From: Thozetella sp. PMI_491
Taxonomy: Eukaryota > Ascomycota > Sordariomycetes > Chaetosphaeriales > Chaetosphaeriaceae
NCBI GenBank assembly: GCA_021432635.1
Contig: MU270079.1
Location: 124,001 to 188,000 of the forward strand
Direction: 5' to 3'
Length of the DNA stretch: 64,000 bases
Shown: positions 1 through 10,028 of the stretch, piece by piece
How positions within the stretch are numbered: the first letter of the stretch is position 1
How the letters are laid out: the number at the start of each line of letters is the position of its first letter
Translations under genes and position numbers: made by a program
Notes under the pieces: generated by a model
What the model saw: only the letters and a program-made list of their open reading frames with translations
The model's database searches: none
Told to the model about the DNA's origin: nothing

Positions 1-257
1 GCTCGGGAACCGGTGGCGGTGGTGGACTTACCACAGGGCAGTTGGTGGCAGCAATAGTTGCTCCTGTTTGCACTATGCTTGCCACCATCCTAGTTGCCTG
101 GATAAACAGAGCCAGGCTTCCAGGGATACGGAAGTTATCGAATCCTGAAACCAAACCTCGTTCCGACGTTGAATCCGCTCCTCCAACCGGGGCTAACGTG
201 GTTGCTGCCGGCAAACTTGACAAATCGGTTGTGGCCGACAAAGTCGTCGCGGACTAG
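1..257 (+). CDS. C-terminal end of a putative single-pass membrane protein (partial)
   Basis: The frame is open from the first bases of the window and ends in TAG at 255-257. It encodes a glycine-rich stretch (SGTGGGGG), one strongly hydrophobic segment (VAAIVAPVCTMLATILVAW) followed by a basic stop-transfer sequence (INRAR), and a polar tail of about 45 residues ending in a valine/aspartate-rich run. The layout (small-residue linker, one helix, short cytosolic tail) is common at the C-terminus of fungal membrane proteins. No start codon is expected because the gene enters from the left. I do not recognise the family. It could also be part of the decayed material next to it, so confidence is low. 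Confidence 0.35.
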   Translation, partial: SGTGGGGGLTTGQLVAAIVAPVCTMLATILVAWINRARLPGIRKLSNPETKPRSDVESAPPTGANVVAAGKLDKSVVADKVVAD

Positions 258-291
258 TGACGGAGTGATCTGGCGCTGCTCGCTAGTAAGG

Positions 292-465
292 GGTTACTAG
301 CATATGGTTCGGGGGAGTGGTGTCATTCTCTCGCTTTCACGATCTGGCTGGCTACGTAGGGCTTGGTTACGGGATCAGTACCGGTTCTGGCGATAAGCAG
401 CAGGGCAGCTACCCGTAAGGCCGTGTTGCGTATAGCACTGGCTATACAGCATCATTTATCGCGTC
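292..465 (+). repeat. Diverged direct repeat, copy A
   Basis: About 150-170 bp align by eye with 1959-2130 in the same orientation. Shared blocks include GGTTACT(A/G)GCATAT, TTCTCTCGC, CACGGGATC/TACGGGATC and CCGGTTC. Many differences are C/T or G/A transitions, the pattern expected of repeat-induced point mutation, although the direction was not tested. No coding capacity is evident. Confidence 0.55.
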
Positions 466-1297
466 ATAGCCATCGCCCGTCCACCCTAGGCACTCCCTGC
501 GCTCCTGGAGTCGCCTCTTGCCTATACTCTAACACGTTAAAGAAATTACGACGATAGTGAAGTATAGCTTTAAGCAGAAAGGTATAGGTAATACTATATT
601 CCAGTAGTTATTGCGAGCCGGGCGGTGGGAGGACGATGGCCGTACATTTCGGCGCGACGTAGCGTCGCGAAAATCGGCGAGGCGCGTGGAAGGATATGTC
701 AGCGGCTAAAGGGCTTTACAGGCCGTAAGGGCGTAAGACAGATATGAAGCTGTCGACGTTTGGGAGAGTGTGTAAAGGCATCTAAGAGGAACTCGGGCCA
801 GATCTGCCACAGGCGATCGTGGATACGCATGTGTGATGAAACCTCTGATCAGGCAGTCGGTAACAGAAGCGCAGGTAGAGTCAAGACGCCTTGAGAGCGA
901 AAGAAATCCATGTACACGTGGTCGCTAGACAGAGGCCGCATAAACGGTGGAAGCTCACCAGAGCATGGAGTCAGGTCCAGATCTAGAGAGTCCGGGCGCA
1001 CGCAGAGCGACAGCAGCCGCGGACGTTCTCGTGGGGCCGGCTATGTCGGAAGCCGGGACACGCTTTGTTAGTGCCCCATGTCTGATGCTGCTGATCGAAG
1101 CAGTCTATCAAGCCCATTAATGTGCACAGGAGTAAGGCTGCGGTAGCAGTCCTTTTATTGGCTGTTTAGCAACATGCAATAGCGCCGCAGTGAAGCACAA
1201 TATTTACCACAATAGGAATACGATTCCACATCCTGACGTGTATTAGCCAATTAAACTGTGCGGCTGAAGTTTTCAGCCAGCCAAAATCACTGTATCG
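466..1297. other. Gene-poor stretch between repeat A and the AAA-ATPase remnant
   Basis: I see no convincing gene. Short frames have no recognisable domain, no splice pairs join them, and stops occur often in all frames. It is probably decayed repeat or intergenic DNA. Confidence 0.5.
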
Positions 1298-1869
1298 TCA
1301 GCGCGCCAAAGGGCCTGACAAATAAGTGGCACTCGCGGCACTCAGAGAGCACACAAAGACCCGGGGTGGCAGTAGGGCCAAGTCGTCTCCTTCAGGTGGC
1401 TGGCTTGTCCGTGTGCTCTGGCGGAGATACGAATCTTTTTCGACGAACTCAGCATGCTGCAGCACATGGCAGTCGTTGTTGATTACGATCTCTTCATCAA
1501 CGGCGGACCAGGCCTTGAAGCCAGCATCGCGCCTCTCCAAGATAGGATAGGGACTTCTTACGGTCTGGCTCTAGATTTACTGATTCTTCAGCTCTATGTG
1601 GGCAAAATTTTGTTTGTGGGCGGGGTGCGAGTTGAAAGCCTCCACGAAGTCGACAATCACCTGCCCCTCGATGTGTTCAGGCTGTTTATGGCGTGGATCT
1701 CTTGAGAATCCATGCCGGAGCTCGACAATGGGTAGGCCGGTTGGGTCGGTGGCGAAGCTCCAGCCGTCGTATGTTAGGTGCCACTGGGAGACTGCTTTGG
1801 TGAACCTGCGGCCTTGGTCACGCGAGTCATACAAAAGCTCATCCGCGTCTTGGGCAAACCTAATCTTCG
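1298..1869 (-). pseudogene. Fragment of a DUF7025-type AAA-ATPase
   Basis: Two frames on the minus strand together resemble the N-terminal DUF7025 region of large fungal AAA-ATPases. The first (1869-1577) contains DQGRRF, corresponding to the RGRKF step of the family, and then IEGQVIVDFVEAF, matching the usual SQV(V/I)VDF motif. The second (1540-1298) contains QHAEFVEKDSYLRQ and DDLALLPPRVFV, matching the family's DDLLLLPPxVxGF step. A TGA lies directly before the first piece, and TAA and TAG lie between the two without a good intron. No ATPase domain follows. I read it as a truncated, broken copy; an exon pair of a badly degraded gene would look the same. Confidence 0.5.
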
Positions 1870-1958
1870 GTCAGGCGGATAGCCCCCGTATCGCCGTAAT
1901 GCAACAGACGCATGACACAAGGCGTGGATCCGCACAACGCGGCGGTCGAGAGGAAGTG

Positions 1959-2130
1959 GTTACTGGCATATTGGTTGGGGAACGGTGTCGTTCTCTCGCC
2001 TTCTCGATTCTGCGAGCCGCGCGGGGCTGGGTCACGGGATCGGAGCCGGTTCCAGCGATAGGCAACAGGCTAGCCACCCCTGTGAATGCGCTGCGTAAAG
2101 CCCAGACGCTACACAACATAAGACAGGCAA
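1959..2130 (+). repeat. Diverged direct repeat, copy B
   Basis: This is the same-orientation partner of 292-465, about 1.67 kb away. This copy is richer in G and C at the differing sites, so it may be closer to the ancestral sequence. The pair could be old LTRs of a collapsed element or two independent insertions; no internal reverse transcriptase is visible between them. Confidence 0.55.
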
Positions 2131-2479
2131 GGCATCCCTCCTATCGGAGATTGCTCCTGTCAGTCGGGCCCGCGTAACGGCGGCGCGACAGGAATCGCTC
2201 ACTCCACGCCTCTTCCCTCCGTTTCGAAAGTTATCTGCCGTCTACGAAGGCTGCTGAGAAGGGCCTCCGGAGTGGATGCAGCGATTGGTATCTGGACCGA
2301 AGACACGATACGTAGAAGTAACAAATGCGTCACGGTGCCGCCGCCCGCGCCGTTGTCTACAGGGCTTGTAGCTGTAGACGTTGAAACACCCTCGCCGCTG
2401 GTTTGGGGCACAATTCGTTCGTTTTGGCGTGAAGTGTTAGTAAACGTAGAACGTGGCGAACTTCACGAAATATGAAGGG
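2131..2479. other. No supported gene
   Basis: Short frames occur on both strands, but none has a recognisable domain. The stretch leads into the helicase remnant and may be more of the same degraded gene. Confidence 0.4.
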
Positions 2480-2761
2480 CCTCGAACCCGAGATCGATGA
2501 AGTGCAACCCATGTTCTTTTTTGCCAACGCCCAGCAGCGGCCCGGCCTCGTCACGACGACGGGCGCGTGCGGCGTTGGCGTCAAGAGTATGCAGAAAGCC
2601 AGGTACAGTGTGTCCTCTCCTTCTCTGAGTCCGGCCTCGAGCAGGCCAAGGGCTGCATCTACCGGGCGGGGCAGAAGCACCACTCGCACTTCTACATGCT
2701 GTGGTCTAGCGACAGTGAGGCGGAAGAGCTTCTCCACCAGCGGTATATCACACTGTTCTAA
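2480..2761 (+). pseudogene. Fragment of a SNF2-type helicase C-terminal domain
   Basis: The frame from about 2480 reads PGLVTTTGACGVGV followed by MQKA, which resembles the conserved SNF2 motif V (LLTTxAGGVGLNL..A). The thread then continues one frame over (about 2600-2761) with VQCVLSFSESGLEQAKGC and IYRAGQKH, resembling the R.xRxGQ motif VI region, and ends LLHQRYITLF before TAA. The shift near position 2600 has no plausible intron, and motifs I-IV are absent. It is a 3' remnant of a Swi2/Snf2 ATPase gene. It overlaps the last bases of the convergent regulator gene by 4 bp. Confidence 0.5.
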
Positions 2762-4017
2762 GCCGTCTCCAAGCCATGTTTAATAGTAAAATCTTGTCCC
2801 AACCATGTCCGCGTGGCCTCAGGCCCCCATAGCATCGTCATAATTAGCACACCGAGCTCCTCTAGATCCATTGGCTTCGCCTTTGCTATCGCCTCCTCCC
2901 AATGCGTGACTGGTATCTCGAGTCGCTCCTTCTCTTCTTGCGCCCTACGCCAACCGATATCAGATTGCGCACCCCAAAGCGCTGCTTGTGCAGTGAAGTA
3001 TACACGTCGTTCCGTGGGGCAGTCGTAGCCAAATTTCAGAAAACTGTACACACCTTTCAGTATCAATGTGGTTATCACCGTGCGTCGTATGCTCTCGTCA
3101 ACGAGCCAGGACTGCCAGTCCGACTCGCAGTCTATTGTCACAATACTCGTGCCTGTCGAACCTGGTGCAGCCAATGTTGCCTGTGCTTCGTTGCACGTGC
3201 GAGCTCTGAGTTGGCTGGCCCATAGGCTCACAATCGGTTCATCGGCCTCCGCATGGGCTCTGAGACGAATGTCGCCATCAAAAAGTCGCATTATCTGGTA
3301 AAGTAGGAGCGCTTGCAGAGCCGCAAGGAGATCTATTTTGGAGGTGAGTGCCGCATTGGTGCTTGCAATCAGCTGCTGACATCTATGCTCCAAATTCTGA
3401 AGTACCAATGTCTGGTTTGCCACGCCCTTCATGCAGTACAAGGCGCATGCGCTCATTGCGTCCTGCAAAGCCGGAGAACATCTCTGTTGAAACTGCATCC
3501 GGTGGATGAACATCGTTTGCCCTTGCTCTACGAAGGTCCTCGGGATTGTTGCTAGTCGCTTCGCCACGAACTCCACACGAGCCTGAAGTCTTGCGTCCGA
3601 AGTGGTGGCTCGTATGATGTTTGGATCAGCACCGCTCGGCACCTGCTGTGCGACGTTGTCTTGGATGCCATCGAAGATGAAGGTGTTATCGTCTGGCATA
3701 ACCCCAAGGTTGAAAGGATGATTGTGGAATTCGAACAGAGCACTATCCGGCCATGTTGTGAGCAACGACGTTGGTTCCACGTGATATTGCTGTAGCTGCC
3801 AGTTGCTAGATGGCTGTCCAACCAAAGGCTTTGAGACAGGAACGGATTGATCCACGTCGGAATCAGTACTCCGCTGTGGTCGATGCCGATTTCGGCCAAT
3901 GTATTGACATTCAGAGCCTCTTGCGACGCACCGCTGGCATCTGGGCAATGTTCGGTCGCACCTTCGCTTAGTCTGGATGCATACGAGGCACGACTTATGG
4001 CGTGATGTGCTCAACAT
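2758..4017 (-). CDS. Zn2Cys6 fungal transcription factor (419 aa)
   Basis: Single-exon gene. Residues 10-38 form a binuclear zinc cluster of the form C-x2-C-x6-C-x6-C-x2-C-x6-C, with CLVCIQTKRRCDRTLPRCQ giving the first half and RC..GSEC the second. This motif binds CGG-type half sites in fungal regulators. The remainder (about 50-419) is a helical, Leu/Ala-rich region without a domain I can name, as in many short regulators of secondary-metabolite clusters. The start ATG precedes a short basic lead (MLSTSRHKS) directly in front of the first cysteine, as is usual. It is 1.6 kb upstream of the divergently read P450 gene, so control of that gene is plausible but unproven. Length is shorter than the 600-800 aa of regulators carrying the full Fungal_trans domain. 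Confidence 0.85.
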   Translation of the reverse strand: MLSTSRHKSCLVCIQTKRRCDRTLPRCQRCVARGSECQYIGRNRHRPQRSTDSDVDQSVPVSKPLVGQPSSNWQLQQYHVEPTSLLTTWPDSALFEFHNHPFNLGVMPDDNTFIFDGIQDNVAQQVPSGADPNIIRATTSDARLQARVEFVAKRLATIPRTFVEQGQTMFIHRMQFQQRCSPALQDAMSACALYCMKGVANQTLVLQNLEHRCQQLIASTNAALTSKIDLLAALQALLLYQIMRLFDGDIRLRAHAEADEPIVSLWASQLRARTCNEAQATLAAPGSTGTSIVTIDCESDWQSWLVDESIRRTVITTLILKGVYSFLKFGYDCPTERRVYFTAQAALWGAQSDIGWRRAQEEKERLEIPVTHWEEAIAKAKPMDLEELGVLIMTMLWGPEATRTWLGQDFTIKHGLETA

Positions 4018-5601
4018 TTCGGCGCATCGTTTCCGGCATGAAAGTGTCAGATTTGATAACTAATGGTCAAAGTCGATCGTCGGCGGCGTTTGCGCGCGCA
4101 TCCTTGACAGTTGTGAGAAAGCTGCGGAAGAGGGATTACGGTTGGGTGGAAAGTCCGCTAGCTTTATAATTCTCCGCTAGTTGCGGGGACTAGCCTCAAG
4201 CACAAAGCGGCAATTGCTGTCTTAGCTCATCAAAGCCCCACATACTAGTTACGTGAATGCAGCCGAACGAAAAGGGTTGTACATACACCCCACCCCCCCA
4301 CGCGACCACAAATCTACACTCTTTCTTCTACACTCTATAACTTCTTCAATTTTCGGCCAGATACGCGCATAGGGCATTTCTCCGACCCCGTTAGCGGCCG
4401 CATTTGGCGTTGATAATTTAGGCAGGTGAGATTCCGACCAACCTCGACCAAGTTGGTCCCCACCTGAAACACAGGGGGTACTTGAGGGACCCAGGATCCT
4501 TCGATATGACATCCATCCCATGGAGCTCTGGTGTAGATGGATGGATTATGTAACGCCAGGTCCATGGAATGGATCGCCAGCCTGTAAATTCTGTTCCTTC
4601 ACCCACTTATCTACATCGCAGAAACAACTACTTCATTGCAACAAGACCTTGAAGATAGTTGCACGGAAGTTCTCATAGCTTACCGTCCTAGATTCCCGTA
4701 AGATTTTGATCCGCACTTGTACAGGAAACAGACGAGCCAAGATTGCACACCACAGATAAAGTTAGACAACTCATAGGTGGATAGAGAAGGAGGCTAGAGG
4801 CTGGTAGTGGTAGGCTATGCTCCAAGCAGAAGGGGACAGAAACCAACTCACCTCCATGGTGAAGGGAGTTACGGGGGCGAGGTACACTACCACACTCGGA
4901 TCGGTGACCGCTAACGACAATGGTGAGGAAGATGCAAAAGCGAGACTAGTGGTAGGTACTAGAGCGACAAGGCTGTTGTCCTGCGCGTCCTGCGCTTCCA
5001 AAATGCCGACGAGGGTATTGGACCATATACAGACGCAGTTGGGAGTTAAGTCTGTCACTAATGCTGTTGCTTGGTTCCAGTAGGTGCACTTATGTCCCTA
5101 TCGAGATAGCGTGAGCAGGACGGGAGGACTTTGTCACAGCCTTGCCTAGCCTCGACACAGGTAAAACAGGCTGTCTGCTTCGACTGACATCTTATACTAG
5201 CTGCTTAAGTATAAGACTGGATCTACATATATACTATATATATTGTATATTAGAGATAAATTCCTAAAGGTAATAAATACAACCCTTTGATACGTAAATT
5301 GCCCGCAGATCACTAGCGGAGTTGTTGCGGAGTTGTTGTGGAGTTGCTGCGGAGTTGTGTATGCTTTGTGTGCAACGGCTTTATAAGCACGGAACCTAAT
5401 TGAGTCCGCATGGCATGCCACCCGAGTGTAGCTAATCAGAATAAGGGGCGGCCCATTAACATCTGATCAGGGACTATATGACCAACGTTATGCTTAAATC
5501 CATTAGACGCTCCATTCCTAAAACTCGCTAGTAGACTGCAGCGACCTCACCGTAGTTTCCCATCACTCTCACGTCGAATAGTTTCTGCCGCAAGTGGGGA
5601 A
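4018..5601. other. Divergent intergenic region between regulator and P450
   Basis: About 1.6 kb with no supported gene. It should hold the promoters of the Zn2Cys6 gene (minus) and the P450 (plus). It contains AT-rich stretches (around 5200-5280) and the short tandem repeat at 5316-5359. Frames such as 4771-5058 lack any recognisable domain. Confidence 0.5.
5316..5359. repeat. Short tandem repeat, 11-12 bp unit GCGGAGTTGTT
   Basis: Four imperfect copies of (G/T)CGGAGTTG(T/C)T lie head to tail in the P450 upstream region. The core GCGGAGTTG also appears in the 22-bp tandem repeat at 9616-9680. Confidence 0.7.
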
Positions 5602-7340
5602 ATGGAGTCTCTTTTATACACTGTTAAATACCTACCCAGTAGGGACAGGTTTCTCGGTGCTCGAGACGCATTGTCTCTAGTCCCCATCTTCATTGGCTTC
5701 GTAAGTGTCTTAAAACTAACCGCCTTCTCTCGATTCTTCCTGCAGCGATGTCGCTGTGAAATGCTGACGGTCGTAGACTGTTTTGTTAGTAGTGACAAAG
5801 CTAGTTTACAATGCTTTCTTCCACCCGGTCTCTAAATTTCCTGGCCCCGTCTACGCCACGGCAAGCGGGCTGACTTTCTATGCTGTCGTTGCCTCCGGAA
5901 ACATGGTAACATGGCTTCGAAGTCTCCATGATCAATACGGAGACGTGGTGCGCATTGCTCCCAACATGCTCAGCTTCATCAATCCTCAAGCTTGGAAGGA
6001 TATATACGGTCATCGGACCAAGGGGAAGAAGCCAAATTCTAAGGACCCAATGGCTATGTCTCGCGATTTCAATGGCGTGACGAGCCTTTTCTCGGAGCTG
6101 GACGACGACGAGCATGGCCGTATGCGACGCATATTCTCCCATGCCTTCTCTGACAAAGCTTTACGAGATCAGCAGGTCCTCTTCACGCAGTACATAGATC
6201 AGCTGGTCGACAAAATCCGTCGGGACGTGGCGGCCGACACAAACCGAGAGTTTGACGCTGTTAGGCTCTACAATTTTACTACGTTTGATATCATGGCAGA
6301 TTTGACCTTTGGGGAACCCCTGGGGCTTTTGAAAACATCAAGCTATACGGATTGGGTGCGGAGTATCTTCGAAGGTATGAAGGTGGCAGCGATTCTACAA
6401 ATCGTGTTCGATCATCCCACCCTGGCGTGGCTTTTCCGCATCTTCGCGCCTCCCTCCATCCAGAAGGCGGGAAGATTGCACTATCAGCACTCAGCCCAAC
6501 GCGTAGACAACCGCTTGAAGGCTCAACGCGAGCAACCCGACATATGGAACCTGGTGCTCGGCCAGCCCGAAGGACGACGCTTGACAGTTGCACAAATGTA
6601 CGCTAACGCCGACCTCTTTATGCTAGCTGGCACCGAGACGACAGCCACTCTTCTCAGCGGCCTAACTTACTACCTACTCAAGAACCCAGAAAAGATGAAG
6701 AAACTCGTCGAAGAGATCCGAAGCTTCAAGTCGGAGGATGAGCTCACCGTCGATACCCTCCCCAAACTGAAGTACCTGGCAGCGTGTGTCGAAGAAGGTC
6801 TCCGCTGCTATCCGCCCGTTCCTCAATCTGGGGCACTACGCCTCACTCCTGAAGGGGGTAATGTCATCTGTGGAGAATGGGTTCCTGGAAAGGTACGCAA
6901 TGTTTGGTCGAAAGCCGCCCACCCGTAGATATAACTAATGAGTCCCCCTCAAACGAAGACTCGGCTTATGGTGCCCCAATATCCGGCCTACATGTCTCCA
7001 ACCAATTTTAAGGACCCAGAGTCTTTTGTTCCCGAGCGCTGGCTCTCAGGATCAGACTACGACAGTGACCGCAGGGAGGCCTTGCAGCCCTTCTCCCTCG
7101 GTCCGCGGAACTGCATTGGAAAGAAGTGTGTTATATCCCCCCCGATCATGGCGGAGAAAACGTGTCGCTCACTCTGTTAGTCTCGCCTATCATGAGATAC
7201 GACTGATTTTGTCCAGAGTACTGTGGAACTTTGACCTAGAGCTCTGTCCGCAGAGTGAGAACTGGGCAGACCAAAAGGTCTTCATACTGTGGCAGAAACA
7301 TCCGCTGATGGTGAAAATGAAGCCAGCCAAAGGGAATTGA
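5602..7340 (+). CDS. Cytochrome P450 monooxygenase, CYP65/isotrichodermin-hydroxylase-like (505 aa)
   Basis: Four exons (5602-5700, 5801-6892, 6959-7125, 7181-7340) join in frame to 505 residues, the usual length of a fungal microsomal P450. The N-terminus has a hydrophobic anchor and a proline-rich hinge (FHPVSKFPGP). The oxygen-binding I-helix reads AGTETT (309-314), the K-helix ExxR is E365-R368 (EGLR), the PERW motif is at 422-425, and the haem loop FSLGPRNCIG places the axial cysteine at 449. All key residues are intact. Sequence flavour (NAFFHPVSKFPGP, GPRNCIGKNLAYHE) is that of the CYP65-type enzymes that hydroxylate trichothecenes and polyketides; the substrate cannot be read from sequence. 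The first intron is 100 bp, the others 66 and 55 bp. It sits between regulator and reductase genes, suggesting an oxidative tailoring role. Confidence 0.92.
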
Positions 7341-8028
7341 TACAAAACGAATGGTCTTCATGTGACATGACATCGTCCTCCGTGTGTGGTGGGTTCCAAA
7401 GTGCCTGCCAAATTTGGTATGTGACTTGGGATCAGGGTATAAATCAGCTAGAGCGGTAGATCAAAATAAGAACATTAGAAGTATCCCAAAGCTAGCAAGT
7501 AACGAACGATGTGTCGATAAAAGATCGAAGAGCACATATAGGTAGCTTTTGTAGAATAGATAACTCTTCCTTAATAAATAATTTAATCACACGTAACTAT
7601 TGCGTTTATATATGTATCAGAGAACGTGTTTCCTACTACCGTACTATCTCAACCCTTAGGGCTACGTGTTACAGACTGGGCTAGCATGGCTGGACTTGAT
7701 CAGCGTATGTTGTGTATTGTTGGATTGTGGGATGACTACAGCAACAGAATATTTACTCCCTGTAATACCGAAAGGGGTGTATGAATTATATTTTGCCATC
7801 AATGACGTTTGAAAATCAGAAAATTGGTGATCAGGGAGGCCTATATGTCGTGGTCGTCCCTGCCGCCGAAGGTTGCACATGGCGATACACAAGATGAGCA
7901 ACGTATGTTAATGGGGATTGTGCCAGGAAAAGTATCTTCTACAATTAGGGTGCGGACAAAGGAGTGATAGAACCAAGTACAATCTTTATCTCCTAGCTTG
8001 AGTGATGCATTGTCTAGCGTTCCTGATC
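7341..8028. other. Convergent intergenic region after the P450
   Basis: No gene is supported. It is AT-rich (7440-7660) and would hold the 3' ends of the P450 (plus) and the NmrA-like gene (minus). Confidence 0.5.
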
Positions 8029-9099
8029 TCACGACTGTTTCCACGCCTCAAAAAGCAGCTGCTTGACGCCTCGTGTTTTGATCTCTGGGAAAACGTCGTT
8101 AAGTGGGCGTGACGGCTTCAGATCGAAATCTCCCTCCTCGAACATACGGCCAAAGGCCGCGAAAAGGCCGCGCAACGTCTCCTTCGGGAAGAAAGGATAA
8201 AGATGCTGATGAGAGGGTAACTCGGTGATCTCGCCAGCTTTCAACTTTTCAACAGAGTCATATGTGACCGTGAACTTGAAACCTCTCGCCTCTTCCGCGA
8301 ATTTCACGAACTGATTCCACGTCACTTTATCGCCGATAACATACGACTCCTTTTCCCATCTTGGGAGCGTTAGGAGAGCCGGGACAAAGCAGGCAATGTC
8401 CCAGGTGTGTGTGAATGTGATTGGTACATCACCGGAACCGGGGATGGCAGCGATGTTGTTGGGCATGTCAATGACAAGGGGTAGTGGGTCGAAGTAGGAC
8501 TTGACCTTTGGCAAGACCCAGTAGTCCAGGAAAAACCCGTTCAGAACCGCAGTATACTCGAGGGAGGTGGTAGATTCGAGCGCCTCGAGAACTGTTATCT
8601 TGGCTTGCGCGTGGGGGAAAAACGAAGCAAGGCTAAAATGCCAATCATTATCAGACCCCTTTCCTGCTTCAGGGAGAATGCTAAAAAGGGTCGTGCTCAC
8701 CGAGGTGTGTACTTAACGCCCCAAATGTTAGGTATGTAACGCTTGGTGACTGGTGACTTGTCGGCTGCTTTGATGAGTTTCAGTTCAGGTTCGATATCTG
8801 CTATCCCACTTATGGCGGATACGACAACCTCGACATTGTTGGTCCGAAGCTGGCTGGCGAGTTTATCGACGTTGTCATAGTCTACATGGACGAGGCGGGC
8901 CCCCGTCGGTGTTTCCTTTGCTTCGCTTCCCTAATCGATGGCAAAGGGGTGGCGTGAGATGGGCAAACACACCAGAGGGTGTTGCGTCGCTTACCTGACG
9001 AGCCAAAACGAGGACATCGTGTCCACTTTTGGTAATCAGCGCGTCAACAATCGCCCGACCCAGCTTACCACTCCCTCCAGCTACCGCAACGACGACCAT
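8029..9099 (-). CDS. NmrA-like / isoflavone-reductase-like NAD(P)-binding protein (312 aa)
   Basis: Three exons (9099-8995, 8930-8701, 8632-8029) with 64- and 68-bp introns splice to 312 residues, the normal size for this family. The N-terminus MVVVAVAGGSGKLGRAIVDA is the Rossmann nucleotide-binding loop (GGxGxxG). Later blocks VVVSAISGIADIEPE, KRYIPNIWGVKYTP and EYTAVLNGFFLDYW are typical of NmrA/PCBER-like atypical short-chain dehydrogenases of fungi. Family members are either small-molecule reductases or redox sensors acting on regulators; sequence alone does not separate these. No Ser-Tyr-Lys SDR triad is expected. It is convergent with the P450 and may act with it. Confidence 0.88.
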
Positions 9100-10028
9100 G
9101 GCGACGAGGTTTTAAAGTTTGAGAAAGGGTGCAGATATAGAGATACATGGGTTTCTCGTATCTACCCAAGGCAGTAATCTCTATTACAGCGCTTTTATAG
9201 TAGGCCGAGATACAACGGGTCCTATACCAGACATGGCGCAAGCATGATTATCCAGCGTTTGCCTGATGCTCGGCCCGGATGCAAACTGATCCCGCCATGA
9301 CAGTCGGACATTTCCAGGGTGGGGAAATGCACCCACCACACACGCTTCACTAATCTAATTTATAAGTCCGCCGCTACTCCAATGGTGGACTCTTGGTCGT
9401 ATGATCGTGGCCCGGGAGAAGCTGGAGAGTCCAGACGGCGGTATAACGGGAACCCTGCCGCGGGGCTAAGAGTATTGTCATCCCCTGGGGCTCACTAAAT
9501 CACGTTGGTAGGGATCCCCCTCCATTCGGGCTTTCGGGTGACAGAGAAAAGGCCAAAGGTACTGCGAGCTGCAACTTAAGGTTTACTTAAGGTTTGGAAG
9601 CTGCCCGGCCTTTGGGGAAGGACTGCGGAATTGCGGCGGAAGGACTGCGGAGTTGCGGCGAAAAGACTGTGGAGGAGTGGAGCATGTAACGGAGCAGCGA
9701 TGGAGCAGGTCATGGACGCCCGGAAGTCCACGTCTAAAGCCAACTTCTCGCGAAAGCAGCTCCAAGCAGGATAATCTTGAAGCGTGGAAAGATTCCGGCC
9801 AAGGACATGCTAGTGGCATGATTGATATTCCCCTAACTCATCGCTGATCAAATATGGCTTCGATGATCATCGATAGCGGTCGATAGCCAATCAACTATGT
9901 TCAGTTTGCAGCCCAAAAGGGACGAGATCCCCCCTCCTCGGCCGAGGCGATGAGACTCGACAGCAAACGCACTATACTCTTCATTTCTTGTGTCCACCTC
10001 GAAGCACATATCAGCCGAGCTACAGACA
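9100..10028. other. Divergent intergenic region between NmrA-like and SDR genes
   Basis: About 930 bp without a supported gene. It serves as shared upstream DNA for two genes read outward. It contains a direct duplication of ACTTAAGGTTT near 9573-9596 and the 22-bp tandem repeat at 9616-9680. Confidence 0.5.
9616..9680. repeat. 22-bp tandem repeat (two full copies and a diverged third)
   Basis: Two copies of GGAAGGACTGCGGA(A/G)TTGCGGC lie back to back (9616-9637 and 9638-9659), followed by a decayed partial copy. The core GCGGAGTTG is shared with the repeat upstream of the P450. Confidence 0.7.

Noticed and set aside
4771-5058. 95-codon minus-strand frame in the P450 upstream region
   Set aside because: Ser/Leu/Val-rich without recognisable domain, and it lies in a promoter region.
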